In this document: positions 1 through 12,384 of the stretch, one piece after another
Layout: every line of letters begins with the position of its first letter
How positions within the stretch are numbered: the stretch's first letter is position 1
Source of the DNA: Hirundichthys speculiger
Taxonomy: Eukaryota > Chordata > Actinopteri > Beloniformes > Exocoetidae
DNA: 64,000 nt
Assembly: GCA_018398805.1 (NCBI GenBank)
Contig: JAGFBZ010001926.1
Location: 1,302,001-1,366,000 of the forward strand
Direction of reading: 5' to 3'
Program-made: the position numbers and the translations under genes
Notes under the pieces: model-generated
The model's input: only the letters and a program-made list of their open reading frames with translations
Database searches by the model: none
What the model was told of the DNA's origin: nothing

Positions 1-289
1 AAACATTATTAACCATGGAAAAGCACTTCTGATGGAATATATTTTCTATATTTGTTAATCTGTGTGTATTTCTATAGATTTAACTCTTCAGTTTGACGAG
101 TATTAAACTCAGGGAAATTTGTGTTTGGCAGGTTATTCCTTTGTTGTAAGGAACATGCATTTGCTGTTGCTTCTGGTACGCCCAGGTGCTGACCATCAGG
201 TGCCGTCAGCACCTGTGAGCATAGGCCCTACTTCAGTGGTCAGTTAGTGTCTGCTCCAAGAATCTGCAGTGCATCACACATTTGTCTCA

Positions 290-1160
290 TCTGGATAAGA
301 CCTTTGTGATAAGGCAACTTCAAGCTGGCGTTCTCCAAAACCTAGTTGCAGAATTAATTAGAGTGAGCCCTGGTGCCATCTACAAACTGAAGGCCAAGTT
401 CCATAAAACAGGGGATGTCAGAGACAGGCCATAAAGTGGGCATCCCATGAAGACAGCACCCCTGGCAGACCGTTTCTTCATCCTGTCATTACTTAGAAAC
501 TGTAGGCACTCTTCTACAGATTTGCAGTCAAGGTTTGCAGGACAGTTCTGTGCGTAGACAATGCAGAAGAAACTGCACACAGCCAATCTCCAGTGTCATA
601 GGACCACCAGGAGGCCTGGTATGGCTGCCCTTCACCATCAGGCTCATTTGCACTGTTGTTAGCAACATGTGCACTGAAACCTGAATATCTGGAGGAACAT
701 TATGTTCAGTGATGAGTCCAGATTCTGCCTGTGGCACTTGGATTGTTGGGTCAAAGTGTGGCAAAGACACAGAAAACGCCTTGGTGATTGCTGCATTCAC
801 ATCTTTTGGTGGAATCAGCGTGATGGTAATGGACGGCATCTCCCTCACTGGAAATACAAGGCTTGTCATCATTGGAGGCAATCTCAGTGCAGAGAGATAT
901 CCAGATGAAATTCTGCAACCAGTGGCAATCCCATATCTCCACAGTCTGGGACCAAACTCTTTCTTTCAGGATGACAACGCTCCACAGAGCAGGGTTTACC
1001 AGACACTAACTTTAGAATTTGGGAGTGGAGAGGCTGAAATGACCCCCCCAGCATCCCACAGCAGTGCGTCACCAGGCTGGTGACCAGCATGAGGAAAAGG
1101 TGCCGGGCTGTCATGGGTGTGTATGGTACACACTACCGAGACCCCCGTTTGTTAAATTAA
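290..1160 (+). pseudogene. Degenerate Tc1/mariner-type transposase
   Basis: Conceptual translation across several frames resembles fish Tc1/mariner transposases. The helix-turn-helix region starts near 290 and includes the residues KAKFHKTGDVRDRP at about 385-430. The core motif MFSDESRFCLWHLD lies at about 702-743, and a DDNA motif near 970. The first two acidic catalytic positions (the D of SDESR and the D of DDNA) are recognisable. The reading frame changes several times and has stops. Just after about 1015 the sequence jumps to the C-terminal tail (a VTRLV.. GVYG-like ending), so the segment that normally carries the third catalytic acid is missing. It cannot encode an active transposase. 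Terminal inverted repeats were not identified, so the element boundaries are approximate. Confidence 0.85.
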
Positions 1161-1515
1161 TACATTTAAACTGTGAAATTGCCAATGTGTCTTGTTTTTA
1201 TTCAGAGTTCAACCATCCAATCTATCAAACAACACCAAAGGGCCAACAGCAAGAAAAAAAAGAGAGAAGATTTGGCAAGTCTTTCATGGGCACAACCCAC
1301 ATACAGAACTCTGCTGCTCATCCCACAAATGCATGTTCCTTAATATGGCACCATTTAAAAGGGAAAAAACAGGCTTTCCAATGGTTTAAGATTTATTCCC
1401 AAGATGTTTACAACAAAGAAATAATCTACCAAACACAATTTTCCTCACTTTTTGTGGTGAGTTTATAAATGGGTTTCACATACTTTTACTTTGTTAGCAA
1501 GTGGCAAGCTACACC

Positions 1516-1561
1516 TTTTTTTTTTTTTTTTTTTTTTTTTTTGGGGGGGGGGGGGGGGGGG
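1516..1561. repeat. Poly-T followed by poly-G homopolymer
   Basis: 27 T residues (1516-1542) run directly into 19 G residues (1543-1561). It is low-complexity sequence and its length is likely unreliable in the assembly. Confidence 0.95.
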
Positions 1562-1957
1562 CAGAAGCTGTCTGGCTTTATTTTGCAGTCCAAGTCAGTA
1601 TTGAGCAATCACAAATGTGCAGGTAACATGCGTGTGACCAGTTCTATAGTAACTAAGAGGTGAAGGTCCACTGTAGGGCTGGGCGATTTTATCGATTCGG
1701 CGATATATATCGATATTTTATTTTCCAGAGAGTATCGATATTTCAGCCGCGGGTATCGATATTCTAAGCTCCCTTCAAAACCCCCGTGTCTCGCACGGGT
1801 GCTCTTCCTGCAAAGTGCCATTTAGTCCTCCAGCCGCTAGTGTCGCTGTAGAGCATTTCTAACAGTGTATCCAGAAGCAGCTTCTTACTCTTCTGGCTAC
1901 AGCTGAGCCAGTCAGGAGACTGGTATAAACCCAGCGCCTGCGTGCTTAAAAGTAGAT

Positions 1958-2114
1958 GTGTGGGAGCAGTTCGGGTTGAAAAAGAAAAAGGAAAGCGAAG
2001 ATTTAGACAAAAGTATGGCGGTTTGCAAGCTGTGTCTGTCAAACGTAAAGTACTCTGGAAATACCACCAACCCGCGAGGCGAGCCCACCTGAAACGTCAC
2101 CACCTGGACAAGGT
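1958..2114 (+). pseudogene. BED zinc-finger remnant inside the hAT element
   Basis: Translation from 1958 begins VWEQFGLKKKKES and continues through DKSMAVCKLCLSNVKYSGN, which is a BED-finger start with its Cys-x2-Cys pair. The second half, RAHLKRHH with the zinc-binding histidines, is in a different frame after about 2070, so one small indel separates the two halves. BED fingers form the DNA-binding N-terminus of hAT transposases and ZBED-type domesticated proteins. No downstream RNase-H-like catalytic region is visible within the element. Confidence 0.75.
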
Positions 2115-2331
2115 AATGCTAACTGAGAGCGAGCCAAACTTTATTTGTCAGGATTTGAGACCGTATTCAGTGGTGGAAAACGCCGGCTTTAAGGGCTGTG
2201 TTTACTCTCGCGGCAACGTGTCGCAGTTATCTTGTCCCCGGTATGCCGCAGTTATTTTTTGATAAATGTTAATGTTGAAGCGCGTCTGCGCTATGTTATT
2301 CAACGCCACAACGGAGAGGGACAATCACGAA

Positions 2332-2574
2332 CTAGCTAAACTTACTAATCGTATCTCTTGCGTTTTTCCACTTCCTCACCGTCTCGGCCGTTTCTAGACC
2401 CACATTCATCGCTATCTTCCTCCATGAATTACTAGAATATGTGCTGTTTTTGTAGCGTGGAGAACGAGAATTGTACAGATGTGGGTACTTCCTCATTTCT
2501 TTGATGACGTGGATGTAGAATTGACCAATCAGAGGCCTCCTTTCTCCTCTCTCGGCTACGCTGTCTGCAGTCAC
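2332..2574 (-). pseudogene. MADF/Myb-SANT-like DNA-binding domain remnant, antisense within the hAT element
   Basis: The 80-residue minus-strand reading frame contains FYIHVIKEMRKYPHLYNSRS, then YKNSTYSSNSWRKIA and VRKWKNARDT. This is the tryptophan-spaced layout of a MADF domain (three-helix Myb/SANT relative of Adf-1). MADF proteins occur as host transcription factors and as the DNA-binding partner of PIF/Harbinger nucleases. It sits between the hAT ends, oriented opposite to the BED finger. The frame stops soon after the domain, so I treat it as a captured fragment rather than a working gene. Confidence 0.6.
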
Positions 2575-3576
2575 CTACCTTTCAGTTCAGTTAATTCAAA
2601 CAAATTGGAACACTCACAAGATGTCACCAAAATCACTTTTTCCTTTTAAAATCTTTCAGAAAATTATGTAAATGTATTGTTAGAAAAATATCGATATAAT
2701 ATCGTATCGTGAGCCAGATGTATCGTATCGTATCGTGAGATTAGTGTATCGCTACAGCCCTAGTCCACTGGCTGAAACTGAATCTTTAAACCATCAACTA
2801 TCAACTTAAAAGCCTGGTTCCTTAGGGATTTAGCTTTTTATTAGCTTCTCAAATGTATGTGCACTCAAGAAATGGCTGGTGCATGGAACAGGAAATCTTG
2901 GCCTAAATATCCATTATCAAAATATCCACTGAAATCCTGGAGACATTAGTCATTGCCTCCAGAGGTTGTAACAGCAGGGGATAACCAATGAGTTTCCAAT
3001 GTGGACATTTGCTCTATTTTATTAAAACTGTGAATGCTGATAACCTGGCAACTAAGAATAAACCTTCAAAACCTCAAGTGTTAAATGCACTGCAGATTGA
3101 TTAAAAAAAGAAAGAAAGAAAATGCAGAGGAAAAAGCATTTTTAGTTAGAAAATAAATTTGCTCAATTTATTAAATGGCTAAATACTGAGAATGGTGCAG
3201 GATTGGGTCATAGAATGCTTAAACTGAGAAATTAAACATACCACTGAGCTTAATTTCCAACATGTCTGTTGATGATTGACTTCATAATTTCTTGAGTCAC
3301 AAGCTCTGACTCAGATAAATATGTCGTAGCCATGGATTGGCTTGTTAGTCACTTTTACTTTTAAGCAATCTATTGGAAAGCTTGCATTGAAACTTTATTT
3401 AAATATTGCATATGCTATTTGTCGCGCTTGTTTTCTTTTTTTCCATTATGTTATGATTTTACTCAGTTAAAATAAAAAAACAAACTGTAAAAGCTTCTCA
3501 TCTTAGTTTTTTTAGGTTTTTTTTTTTTTTTTTTTTGCGAATACTTGTCATTTTCTTTTTACATGTTTCTTAAACA

Positions 3577-3690
3577 CCCTGTGATGGACTGCAGACCCGT
3601 CCAGGGTGTCACCCAGTGACAGCTGGGATAGGTTCCAGCCCCCCTGCAAACCTTATCAGAGCTTCTATAGAAAATGAGTGGATGTTTCTG
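3577..3690 (+). repeat. Teleost retroposon 3'-tail fragment
   Basis: Segments such as gtgatggactgcagaccc, gtccagggtgtcacccag and cagctgggataggttccagc form the very common fish dispersed repeat that ends in a (GGAT)n-type tail. Here the tail is decayed (gaaaatgagtggatg). A second, opposite-strand copy is at 15932-16072. I assign it to a non-LTR retroposon/SINE tail from memory of the motif; the exact family was not determined. Confidence 0.7.
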
Positions 3691-6245
3691 TCATTACTTT
3701 CACATTATAAAGAATGTACTTTCAATAATATTGGCTGTTTTTTACAACTTCCTTCAACGATGCATCTGACTTAATAGAGCGTGCATAAGGGCATATTATG
3801 ATTTTATATTGGAAAGTTCAGTGTTTTAATTATTTATGCAGCATTTTGGACCAGTTCTGCTTAATGAAGAGCATCAGCATCATTTATCTAAAGAAGAGGA
3901 GCTGTTTTTCTCCACAGATTTTGTGTTTGAACTTAGCTACACCCGTGTCAGGCGTTTATGGTGTGGCTCTGAGGATTAGTAATGATTTATATGCTTCCAT
4001 CCCGTGATAGTGCACATGGATTAAAGTTTTCCTGCTTTCCGCCTATAATGTCTGCGTGTGGTGACGGCAGTTTAACCAGTACTGATTTGAACTGCATGTC
4101 ATACTTTGATACTCACATCAATCACAAGGCTTTAGCTCCTAAATGAAACTGTTTGAAGATCTCCCCTTGTCAGACAGAAATCAAAAGAAGTACAGTGTGG
4201 TTAAAGCCAAACATAAACGCACACATGGAGGGGAGGAAATAATTGAGTCAACATCTGTTTTAAAGTTGTTTCTTCAGGCAAGGATGTCTAAGGAGTAGTT
4301 GAGATGATGGAAGAAGGGTGTCTTTTTTGTTTTTTGCCCCCTTCACATTGGAATACTTGGCAGAGGTCGTATTTATGGTAAGTAGCAGTGACCACCATTA
4401 GAGCATTTAAGTGAGAATCTGCAGTATTCACTCTGGAAATTAATTAGGTTTGGAATATGCTAATGTGCAGCTTTTCTGACCAAGTAATTAATTTTATTTC
4501 CCAGGAAATGTATATTTGTTGAGTGCTTCAAAAATGTAATCATTAAATAGTTGCCTCTGGCAAGCATTTGTATAATCAAGCCTTGCTTACATTTTTTATT
4601 TATTCATTTCATTTATTAGTATTTTTCAGGGATGTTATATCTTGGTATTTCTATATATAATCATACTATGAGATGTAAATCTTGGTATTTCCAAATATTT
4701 AATATTTGTAGAAAAGCCACTCTTGACTACTTTCTTGTGTCTGCAAAAAAAAAAAAAAATACAAATAAGTTCAAGCTCCTCATTATTGACACTGCTTAAG
4801 TTTATAACATACAGTATGTGGATGAAGAAGAAAAAAATTATGCATTTATTTAAACAAAGATTGATATTAGATATATTTTACCTTTTTAAACAACTAATAA
4901 AGTCATAAGTGAACCCCTAAGTCTCCACAGCTGCGGTAGCAGACTGAGTTTGTCGATACACTCTTTGGTCTCCATGCCAATTGGAAGCCAGATTGATTTG
5001 AGTGAGCAGAACGCGGTTGAGCTGCTTGAGAGGGCGTAAATGCCCTGCAGTCGTGTCCAGGCAGAAACTCACACATATGCGAGGGCCTTTCGTGCACATG
5101 GAGAAGCCCTGAGCACATGGAAGAGTTTTTTTACTCTTGGGATCACTAATTCTGCAGCCACTAATGATGAATTTGTCCATGAGAATGGTATAACTGAATG
5201 TGTTTGATTACACTATCAAGAGCTGGAATAGATGTAGCCCCATTGTCATGTAACGGTTGCCAAATTAAACCAAATTTGGCAAGACCACTACTGGATTTTG
5301 AAACTCGTTGCCTTCAGTGGCGTTTGCAGTGATGATTTGTCACTGCTCTGAGCAAATTATACTTGCAACCCCTGGATTAAAATCCTGTGATAAGTGTCAT
5401 GAATACAACCAATAGAAATGAGGGAGGCACAGAAGGTGAAATGGATTAGAAGGCTCATATAGTGTCTGTATTTGTTCCCTGGAATCTTTAACACAACATT
5501 TGAGATCTCTCCTGTCCACGCAGGGCTGCTAGCTGAGGGCTCATCAGAGCCCTGCTGGGGATTGCCATGCAGACTGGCACATTTCAGGGGGTTTTCTCAC
5601 TAGCTGGGCTAGTGCCAGCAGGCTTTTGGGTGTTCCTTCCAAGTAGCTCACAGGCTGCATCCTCTCCCTGCCAACAGAAAACTGAGAAGCCGGTCGCCAG
5701 GAATGCCTGATATTGGACTTTTATATTGGGGGGAAAAAAAAAAAACTACCATTTTCCTTCTAAATCACTTTGGCCCTTCATGGATTGAGATAATTCTTCA
5801 CAGGAACCCAGAGGTGTTTGTGCTGAAATCATCTATTGTGCAGCATTGGCACAAAGTGTGTTTATGTGTTTTCTAAGCAAGGGGTTTCTAGAACTCAAAA
5901 CTGGAGTTTTTTTTTTTTCATCCCAGCAAACCTTCCAGTTTCGGTGTTCTCTGCTGTCAGGATTTCCATGATTGGATGTTTTTGCATCATGTCCAAATCA
6001 GAAGTTATAGTTGTTGTTTTTTTTTAAAACTTTCAAAGAACAATAGTAAGGCCTGACATTTTTATATAGATGATTTGTTTGAAACACTCGTTCACTTAAA
6101 GAGGAAAGGAATTAAAATTCAAGTTTAGTTCAATAAGACTGAATTAGAAAACAAGCTTGCTATACATTAAAGTGTCTTGGGCTTGTCTCGTTTGATGGAA
6201 GGCAGCAACCTCCGTCAACTCTGATATATTAACTCATTTTGAGTG

Positions 6246-6249
<4 letters not shown>

Positions 6250-6278
<29 letters not shown>
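6250..6278. repeat. (GT)n microsatellite
   Basis: About 14 uninterrupted GT units. Confidence 0.95.
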
Positions 6279-7204
6279 CTTTTTTCCATCTGTTTTTCAG
6301 TTACAGCTATTTGATTGAGTTTTCAAGTTTCATCTATGCTTTTAATTTCGGGTTAACGTTTGTGACTGCCAGTTCACTCTTTGTCTGCATCAATACAAAG
6401 GGCTTCAAGCAGACTGCCTCCAAGGATTAGAGAAGGGGAAAGCTTGTAACACCCACCTTGGCCCTTCTCCACCAGCTTCCTGTAAACTTGAGGATTAATT
6501 ATAAGACTGCATTGGTTAATTTCTTGGCACCCATATGGCTTGCACCTGGTTATTGTATAGTGTCACATTTTTAACCCCATATGAACCTGAACCAGAAACA
6601 GCTGTACCTACAACCGGTGGAGGCTGACCAAACGGTTTCCAACATTGTGAGAACACTAACTAGTTTAAACTTGTTTTTAATATTCAAGAGCTATTACTGT
6701 CTCTCATGGAATGAATTCTTGGCTTTGTGCTGCGGCAGTGTCTATTTAACATGTTTGTGGATCCTCCAAATTGAGTAGTTACTGTGAACAAAATTTTTTT
6801 AGGTGTTTTTTTTCCAGTAGAGAAAGATTTCTTTCGTGTAAATTGGATAAAAAGGTTACTAGTATTGATAGAATTCATACTTATTTAGAGTATGTAGATA
6901 CCCAATTTCTGTCTTTTTTTTTGTTATTTCTTTTCCTCTTTTTAAAAAATTTCTTTTGTATCTTACTCCCATTCTCTGTTTCCTCTGCATCTGGTTGCTC
7001 TAACAGAAGTTGGTCTGGACGTCTGGAGTATTAAGAAAGCAGTAAAAGCTTCCAGATCCTGGTGCTTTATAAAAGCTTCTGTGATGAACAATTTACTTGT
7101 AGTTAATCCGTATGTCTTTAACTTTTATTTTAATTTGATTTCATTTCGACTGGTCACGCCCTGCTCTGTGTGTCTGTGTAAAAGTATAAATTTGTCTCTT
7201 CTAG

Positions 7205-8991
7205 GAGTGGGTGCTGCCAGTTCGGGTAAACTGACTTTCATGGTTGGAGGAGCGGAGCAAGAATTTACAGCCGCCAAAGAACTCCTCAGCTGCATGGGAG
7301 CTAATGTGGTTTATTGTGGTCAAGTTGGAACTGGACAGGTGTGAGAAAATCCCCCATGTTAGTAAAATGGAAGCTTTGATGGACAAATTAACTTTTTTTT
7401 TCTCATATAAATTAAATCTGCTAGAGAAGTTATCCAAGTATGTATTTACTTGTTAGATATTGATTTAAAGTGGACACACGATGCCTCTTTTTCACAAGTT
7501 GATTCAGTTTTCAGCAGTCTTAATAAAATACCGAGGACATGCTTTTTGGTCCAAATATCACAGGGGTGGTACCACAGCTCTCTTCTCAGCCATGTTTTAC
7601 TCCTCCGTTCATTTCAGCCACTTTCACGGGTCAACCTCATGTTAGATTGATAGTTTTGCGTGGTCGTGCAGATGTTACTTGCAGATGTTGAATAAGTTGA
7701 TTTTCCTCGTCAGGATGTAAAACATTCAACAAAGTGCAAGAGAACAAGTGGTTAGAACATGAAGGGCCCATTGCTTTACCTGAGCTGTAAGACTGCTGAT
7801 AAGAATTTTGTTATTGGTAAAACAAAAAGCAAGATAAAAAGTTTGAAATTCAGTCTTCCATTATAAAGCAAATGCAGGATAATATGAAGGGGTGGGCAGA
7901 GATAATGGTGTAACTGTAAATCTCTGTAAACTGGAACAGCTCACTGAATGAATGACGTATTCAGTCTGACGTGGCCCAAAACAGGGTTGTTTTTCTTTTT
8001 TAGTTGGTATTTACATCAGACACCCAAACAAAGATTCTCAACCACAGAAGTTTTTTTTATTTGTTATAATAGGTCCCTTTCTACTAAATCAGAATTTTGA
8101 CATGAACTTGAATAATTAAAGTGGTATGAATAAGTTGTCACCTTGTTCCAGGCTGCTAAAATCTGCAACAACATGCTCTTAGCCATTGGAATGATTGGCA
8201 CTTCAGAGACCATGAACCTGGGGATCAGGTAAAAATACAGGAAAGGCTTCATAAATGATGTAAATATGGAGCTGCAATACAATTTCTGAAACAAGACCAT
8301 TGTCTCCATTCACAGACTCGGTCTTGACCCCAAACTTTTGGCCAAAATTCTGAACATGAGTTCAGGCCGGTGTTGGTCTAGTGACACCTACAACCCAGTA
8401 CCAGGAGTCATGGAGGGAGTTCCCTCTGGGAATAACTACCAGGGTGGTTTTGGCACCCAGCTGATGGCTAAGGTCAGTTTATAAACCTTGTGGTCACAGA
8501 TTTGGAGGGCTTTTCTTTCCTGGTTGTTAAATGTATAATAACTACAGAGGGAAAAAACGGATTCGGATTTTTCTTCATTCATATGTCTGTATGTATCCGC
8601 TTTATCCAGAATTAATCAGTCAGATATTGCACATGTGATTGAGTAGATAGACTCTTATATTTAAAAAATACAATGTTTCTATACAAGCCATAAAATCTAA
8701 AATAATCCAGTGCAGTTTTCAGCTGCACACAAAAGAACACATAGTGGTGTGTGTGGGTTTGTGGTTTTGTTTTCAGAATTTAATTTTCAACTCTGTTGGT
8801 TTTTCAAATGTATGTTTGCTTCTCTCTTTAAGGACTTGGGCCTCGCACAGAACACGGCCACAAACACAAGGACTCCTGTCCCTCTTGGCTCCCTAGCCCA
8901 TCAGGTCTACCGTATGATGTGTGCACGTGGTTATGCCAATAAAGATTTCTCCTCAGTGTTCCAGTTCCTGCGTGAGGAGGAGGGCCAGTAA
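7205..8991 (+). CDS. hibadh: 3-hydroxyisobutyrate dehydrogenase, last four coding exons (5'-partial)
   Basis: This mitochondrial enzyme of valine breakdown oxidises 3-hydroxyisobutyrate to methylmalonate semialdehyde with NAD. The exons are 7205-7338, 8152-8228, 8316-8472 and 8833-8991, all with AG/GT borders and matching phases; the stop is TAA at 8989-8991. The first begins [16 protein letters not shown], following the missing conserved DAPVSG segment. Then come [16 protein letters not shown] with the family's catalytic lysine motif (GxxxAxKxxNN), [16 protein letters not shown], and the C-terminus [14 protein letters not shown]. About 175 of the family's roughly 335 residues are here; the NAD-binding N-terminus and mitochondrial presequence are upstream. 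No frame breaks are seen. In vertebrates hibadh flanks the posterior end of HoxA, and its introns are known to hold regulatory DNA acting on the cluster. The a/b paralogue letter is not assigned. Confidence 0.96.
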
Positions 8992-9400
8992 TGTCAGCCT
9001 CCACACCGTCCACAGCCTTCCCATGTGCCTGGCCCTGCACATGACTAACAGAGCTAGTTAGGGTGCATTTAGCCACAAGGACCTTTTTTTTTTTTTTTCT
9101 TCAAAGTAATTGTGAAGCTCCAGAGAGCTCCAGCACTGTGTCACCGAAAATGTGAGCACTTAAAGGAGAAACTGTGTTTCATGTGTGATTAAGCCTTTTT
9201 ACAAAGAAGCACTCCTGTCACGTTTTAAAAGCAAGTGAACTGTCACCTATGCAAAGGAAAATCAAAAATGTCGACTAATTACTCAGTGTCAATGGTATGG
9301 TAAACTCTCCACATATTTATCTGTTGTTTATTTCTTTGTGTTTTCTGTTCATATCATTTCTCTTGACAGTGAATTGTTGCTCTGAGTGTCCTCTTTAGAA

Positions 9401-9406
9401 AATAAA
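9401..9406 (+). other. hibadh polyadenylation signal
   Basis: AATAAA about 410 nt after the hibadh stop codon, in an otherwise AT-rich 3' region. It is the first canonical signal seen after the stop. Confidence 0.65.
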
Positions 9407-10830
9407 AAAGAATTGTAATGTATTAAGCTTTGTGAGAAGATGATTTACCACCTTTTTTTTTAAATAACAGCAGTCCTTTCATATCCGTTTAGATGCTGAA
9501 GTTAACATTTAAGGAACAACAAGCGCGTTCATTTTGAAAAAATTTTTGTTAAGTGGTTTGCTGTTGGGATGAGCTCTGCCGGTAAACATCTTAAACTGGA
9601 TTTGCAGTCCACAGAGTTGCCTTTAATGCAGCCAAACCTCAGACACTGCAAAAAAGAAAGTATTTCTCATGATGAAAATGTCTGTTTAAACTCTAAATAG
9701 ATTGCACCCCGCCTGTTTGGACGGGCACTGCACAATTTTAACTCCCTCTTACTGAGCACTTTTCAATCAGATGGATTCCAAATGTTAGTTTGCATCAGAT
9801 GTTGGAGTAAAACGTTGAAAACTGCCGATATGTGCTGGCTGCATCCCATCGCATCCCATCTCTTCATCTCAGTGTTGTCCCCTATTCAATAGTCAGTCAT
9901 AGCATCAGAGTCCACAGCATTAAGCAGAGGATTCGTGCCTCCTTTTATTTCTCTACGTAGGCCAGACCAGGAGAGCGGCGTGTTTCTGATCTACTTTTCC
10001 AACAACCTCTGAGAGGCCAAGGTGCCACGGGTCATGCGATCACAAGACAAAGCCATAAAAAGTCCATTAAGCACTGTAGGCTAAGAGCTGTGCTGTCATC
10101 TGGTTGATAGGTATTGCAAACAGAGCCGCACTTTGGTCTCAGGCCTCCAACAGACTGTCTCCCTCTCTCTCAGACTGAGATGATCCGCCGCCGCCAGACT
10201 GTCAGGACAAAGCTGCTTCACTTTTTAATGTTTTTACTTACTTATTTTATTTTTTTTCTCAAGACGCTCATCATACATGGGATATCACTTTTTCTCGCGA
10301 CACCGTTTAAGCATCAATTTCCAAGTTGCCTCTACAACCTAAAAAAACAACGAATCTTAAAAAAAAAAAAAAAAGAGAGAAAGAAAGTGCTCCGTGATTT
10401 GTCTGCTGTTTTCTTCCGCATGTCTCACGTCTGCTTCTCAGATGGCACTAAAAACAGTAGTTTTTTTTTTTTTTTGGGGGGGGGGTTACATTTAACATTT
10501 TCACTGACCTATTTAACTTTTTTTTTTTTTTTTTTTTTTTTTGAGGCCACAGCACAAATCCGTTCTGTTAAAGGCCGATCGCTAAAGTCTACGATTACAT
10601 CATGTCTTCTTTTACAATATATTTTTTAATGTATTTCAGACGTTAGATAGAAATAATTAAGCCTTTTTGGGCTGTGATAATTATATGAACATCATTTGTG
10701 TTATTCGATGCATTTAGCTGATGTCAGTATGGAATGTATTACTTAATAATTATATAATAATTACTAATAATTACTTAATTTTTTTTCTAGCAAAGTGGCA
10801 GAAAGTGGGCTGGCCTGGTTTAAATATGAA

Positions 10831-10901
<71 letters not shown>

Positions 10902-12374
10902 CCAATATTATGGGCTTTAATCTTAATTTTTCTTTGTTCAGATTATCCAACCGTGTCTACCACTTCACTTGTTGAATATAGAGAAGGGAAACCAGCGGGA
11001 CTCGGGGCATCCCCGTCCCGCCAGCAGCCTCTTATCTCAGCTCTTCCTGCTTGAAATTTACGGCATTGTTCTGGTCGTGTTGCAGTTTCATAAGGTGTTA
11101 AATAAAAGCCAGATTTAAGAGCATTTATCATTGCAATGCAATTAAAATGGGGCATGGACCGATAAAAATAAAAGTTAATGTCTCTCTCTCTCTCCTTCTC
11201 TCCCACTCTCTCTCTTCAAATGTTGGCTACTACACATTGTTCCCTACAAGCTATGAACTTGGGCCATAAAGATTTACAGCGTCAAAAGGTGGGAAAACTC
11301 TATTAAAAATAAAAAGCTCTTCAAATTTAGTTGGACATACATTTCTCTGCGTCGATGCTCTCAGCGACATGGCACGAAAATGAATGCTTTTAGGCTAGAA
11401 TTAGTTTTATTCTTCTTGTTTGTGTCCGTTCACAACTTTCCATCAAAGTTCGGTGTCATTTTCATTCCAGTGCTTGTGTTCTTGTGCACATATGTCAGAC
11501 TTTGTGAATGTGGTCTTTTATTTATTTATTTATTTTTGGTTCATCAGATTGCTCGGAGGAAAAAGATCCGGAACATAGAAACATACTTTTATGTCGATTT
11601 ATAAATAACATTTTCCCACTTATTTCCGGAGCCTGATAAGAAATGAAGGAGTGAACAAATTTTAGTTTTATTCCCTGAAAACGAGCCCAATCTGTCTATG
11701 TGATCTCCTGCCAGGAATTGCAGTTTTCTTGATGCCTTTTTTGGCCAGACTGCAACTTTCAACTTGACCTTGGCCTCCAGCCGCGTCTCTCGGGAGGAAA
11801 AGGGCAACCAAATGTGCAAAGTTTATGGCTTTTGGTGTGCGCTGATTTTTGCGTTCACGCTGATGTGCATATTTCCGAGCTTTATAATATCTGTGAGGGT
11901 AACTTCAGCCAAGATTGTTGCTTTAACGTTTTTATCGAGGCTATGTTGTTTGGCCGTGCTTTGGTTTCAACTCACCTGCGCGCATATTGTGCGTAAAATG
12001 TGCCAATCAGTTGGTTCAGTGTTTTGAAAAAGAAAAGATCTATACCTTTTTTTTTTACTGAAAGAAACAAAAATATCCACAACTTAAGACAAAACATATT
12101 TTGTACACACGTGTTCCACATAATCTTTCCTTTGTCTGAAAAATAAAAGAGTCGCCAAAGGTGTGCGTCACTGCGCACATATTCTAGCTTTTGGAAGTGG
12201 GGGCATATTTTTTTTTTAAGTCTTGTAATAACTACACAATTCCTCAAACACGTGTAATTATAGCAGAGCATAAGGCAACAGAGCTGCCTTTTACTCTGTT
12301 TCACTCAGTCTGACATTCAAACATGAGCTTCAGATTGGGGGGAAAAAAGAAAAAAAAAATCTCCAAGGCATCTC
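9407..12374. other. Intergenic hibadh to hoxa13b; no evx1
   Basis: No coding exon is recognisable, and in particular no Evx-type homeodomain, although evx1 occupies this position in the single-copy HoxA clusters of other vertebrates. The stretch around 9940-10095 is non-repetitive and contains gccataaaaa (10051-10060), a match to the posterior-Hox (HOX13-type) motif TTTATGGC read on the minus strand. It also holds a poly-A/poly-T/poly-G block at 10355-10542 and a long AT repeat. Confidence 0.6.
10834..10899. repeat. (AT)n microsatellite
   Basis: About 33 AT units. Being self-complementary, it could extrude a hairpin, and its length is likely to be polymorphic. Confidence 0.95.
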
Positions 12375-12384
12375 TATATAAATA
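12375..12384 (+). promoter_or_regulatory. Candidate TATA box of hoxa13b
   Basis: TATATAAATA lies 227 nt before the hoxa13b start codon. The spacing leaves a 5' UTR of about 200 nt, which is reasonable, but no transcript evidence is available. Confidence 0.45.

Larger units (their letters stand above)
1674..2762. mobile_element. hAT-superfamily DNA transposon, non-autonomous, with intact target-site duplication
   Basis: The element starts TAGGGCTG and ends CAGCCCTA, an inverted repeat, followed inward on both sides by cgat-rich sub-terminal repeats. It is flanked by a perfect 8 bp direct repeat, gtccactg, at 1666-1673 and 2763-2770. An 8 bp target duplication is characteristic of hAT elements. 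The 1,089 bp interior holds a BED-type zinc-finger remnant on the + strand and a MADF/Myb-like remnant on the - strand, but no catalytic domain that I recognise. It is therefore probably non-autonomous. Because the duplication is still perfect, the insertion may be fairly recent. Confidence 0.9.
1..7204. other. Presumed hibadh intron / upstream DNA without recognised exons
   Basis: This stretch precedes the first hibadh exon I can recognise, which starts at 7205 in the middle of the protein with a codon already begun. It is therefore most simply a large intron, and the earlier hibadh exons probably lie left of the window. I looked for the preceding conserved segment (family consensus ending in a DAPVSGG-type motif) and did not find it. 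The sequence is AT-rich and holds a dead Tc1-like transposase, a hAT element, a retroposon tail, homopolymers and a GT repeat, listed separately. Some AT-rich blocks near 5500-5700 and 6430-6560 look less repetitive and could be conserved non-coding elements, but this is a guess. Confidence 0.55.

Noticed and set aside
4917..5180. 87-codon minus-strand open frame with a non-repetitive translation, inside the presumed hibadh intron
   Set aside because: The translation matches no family that I recognise and no convincing splice or initiation context was found. It may overlap a conserved non-coding element but is not supportable as a gene.
10114..10629. 171-codon + strand open frame
   Set aside because: It owes its length to poly-T, poly-A and poly-G stretches that read as Phe, Lys and Gly. 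No domain is visible.
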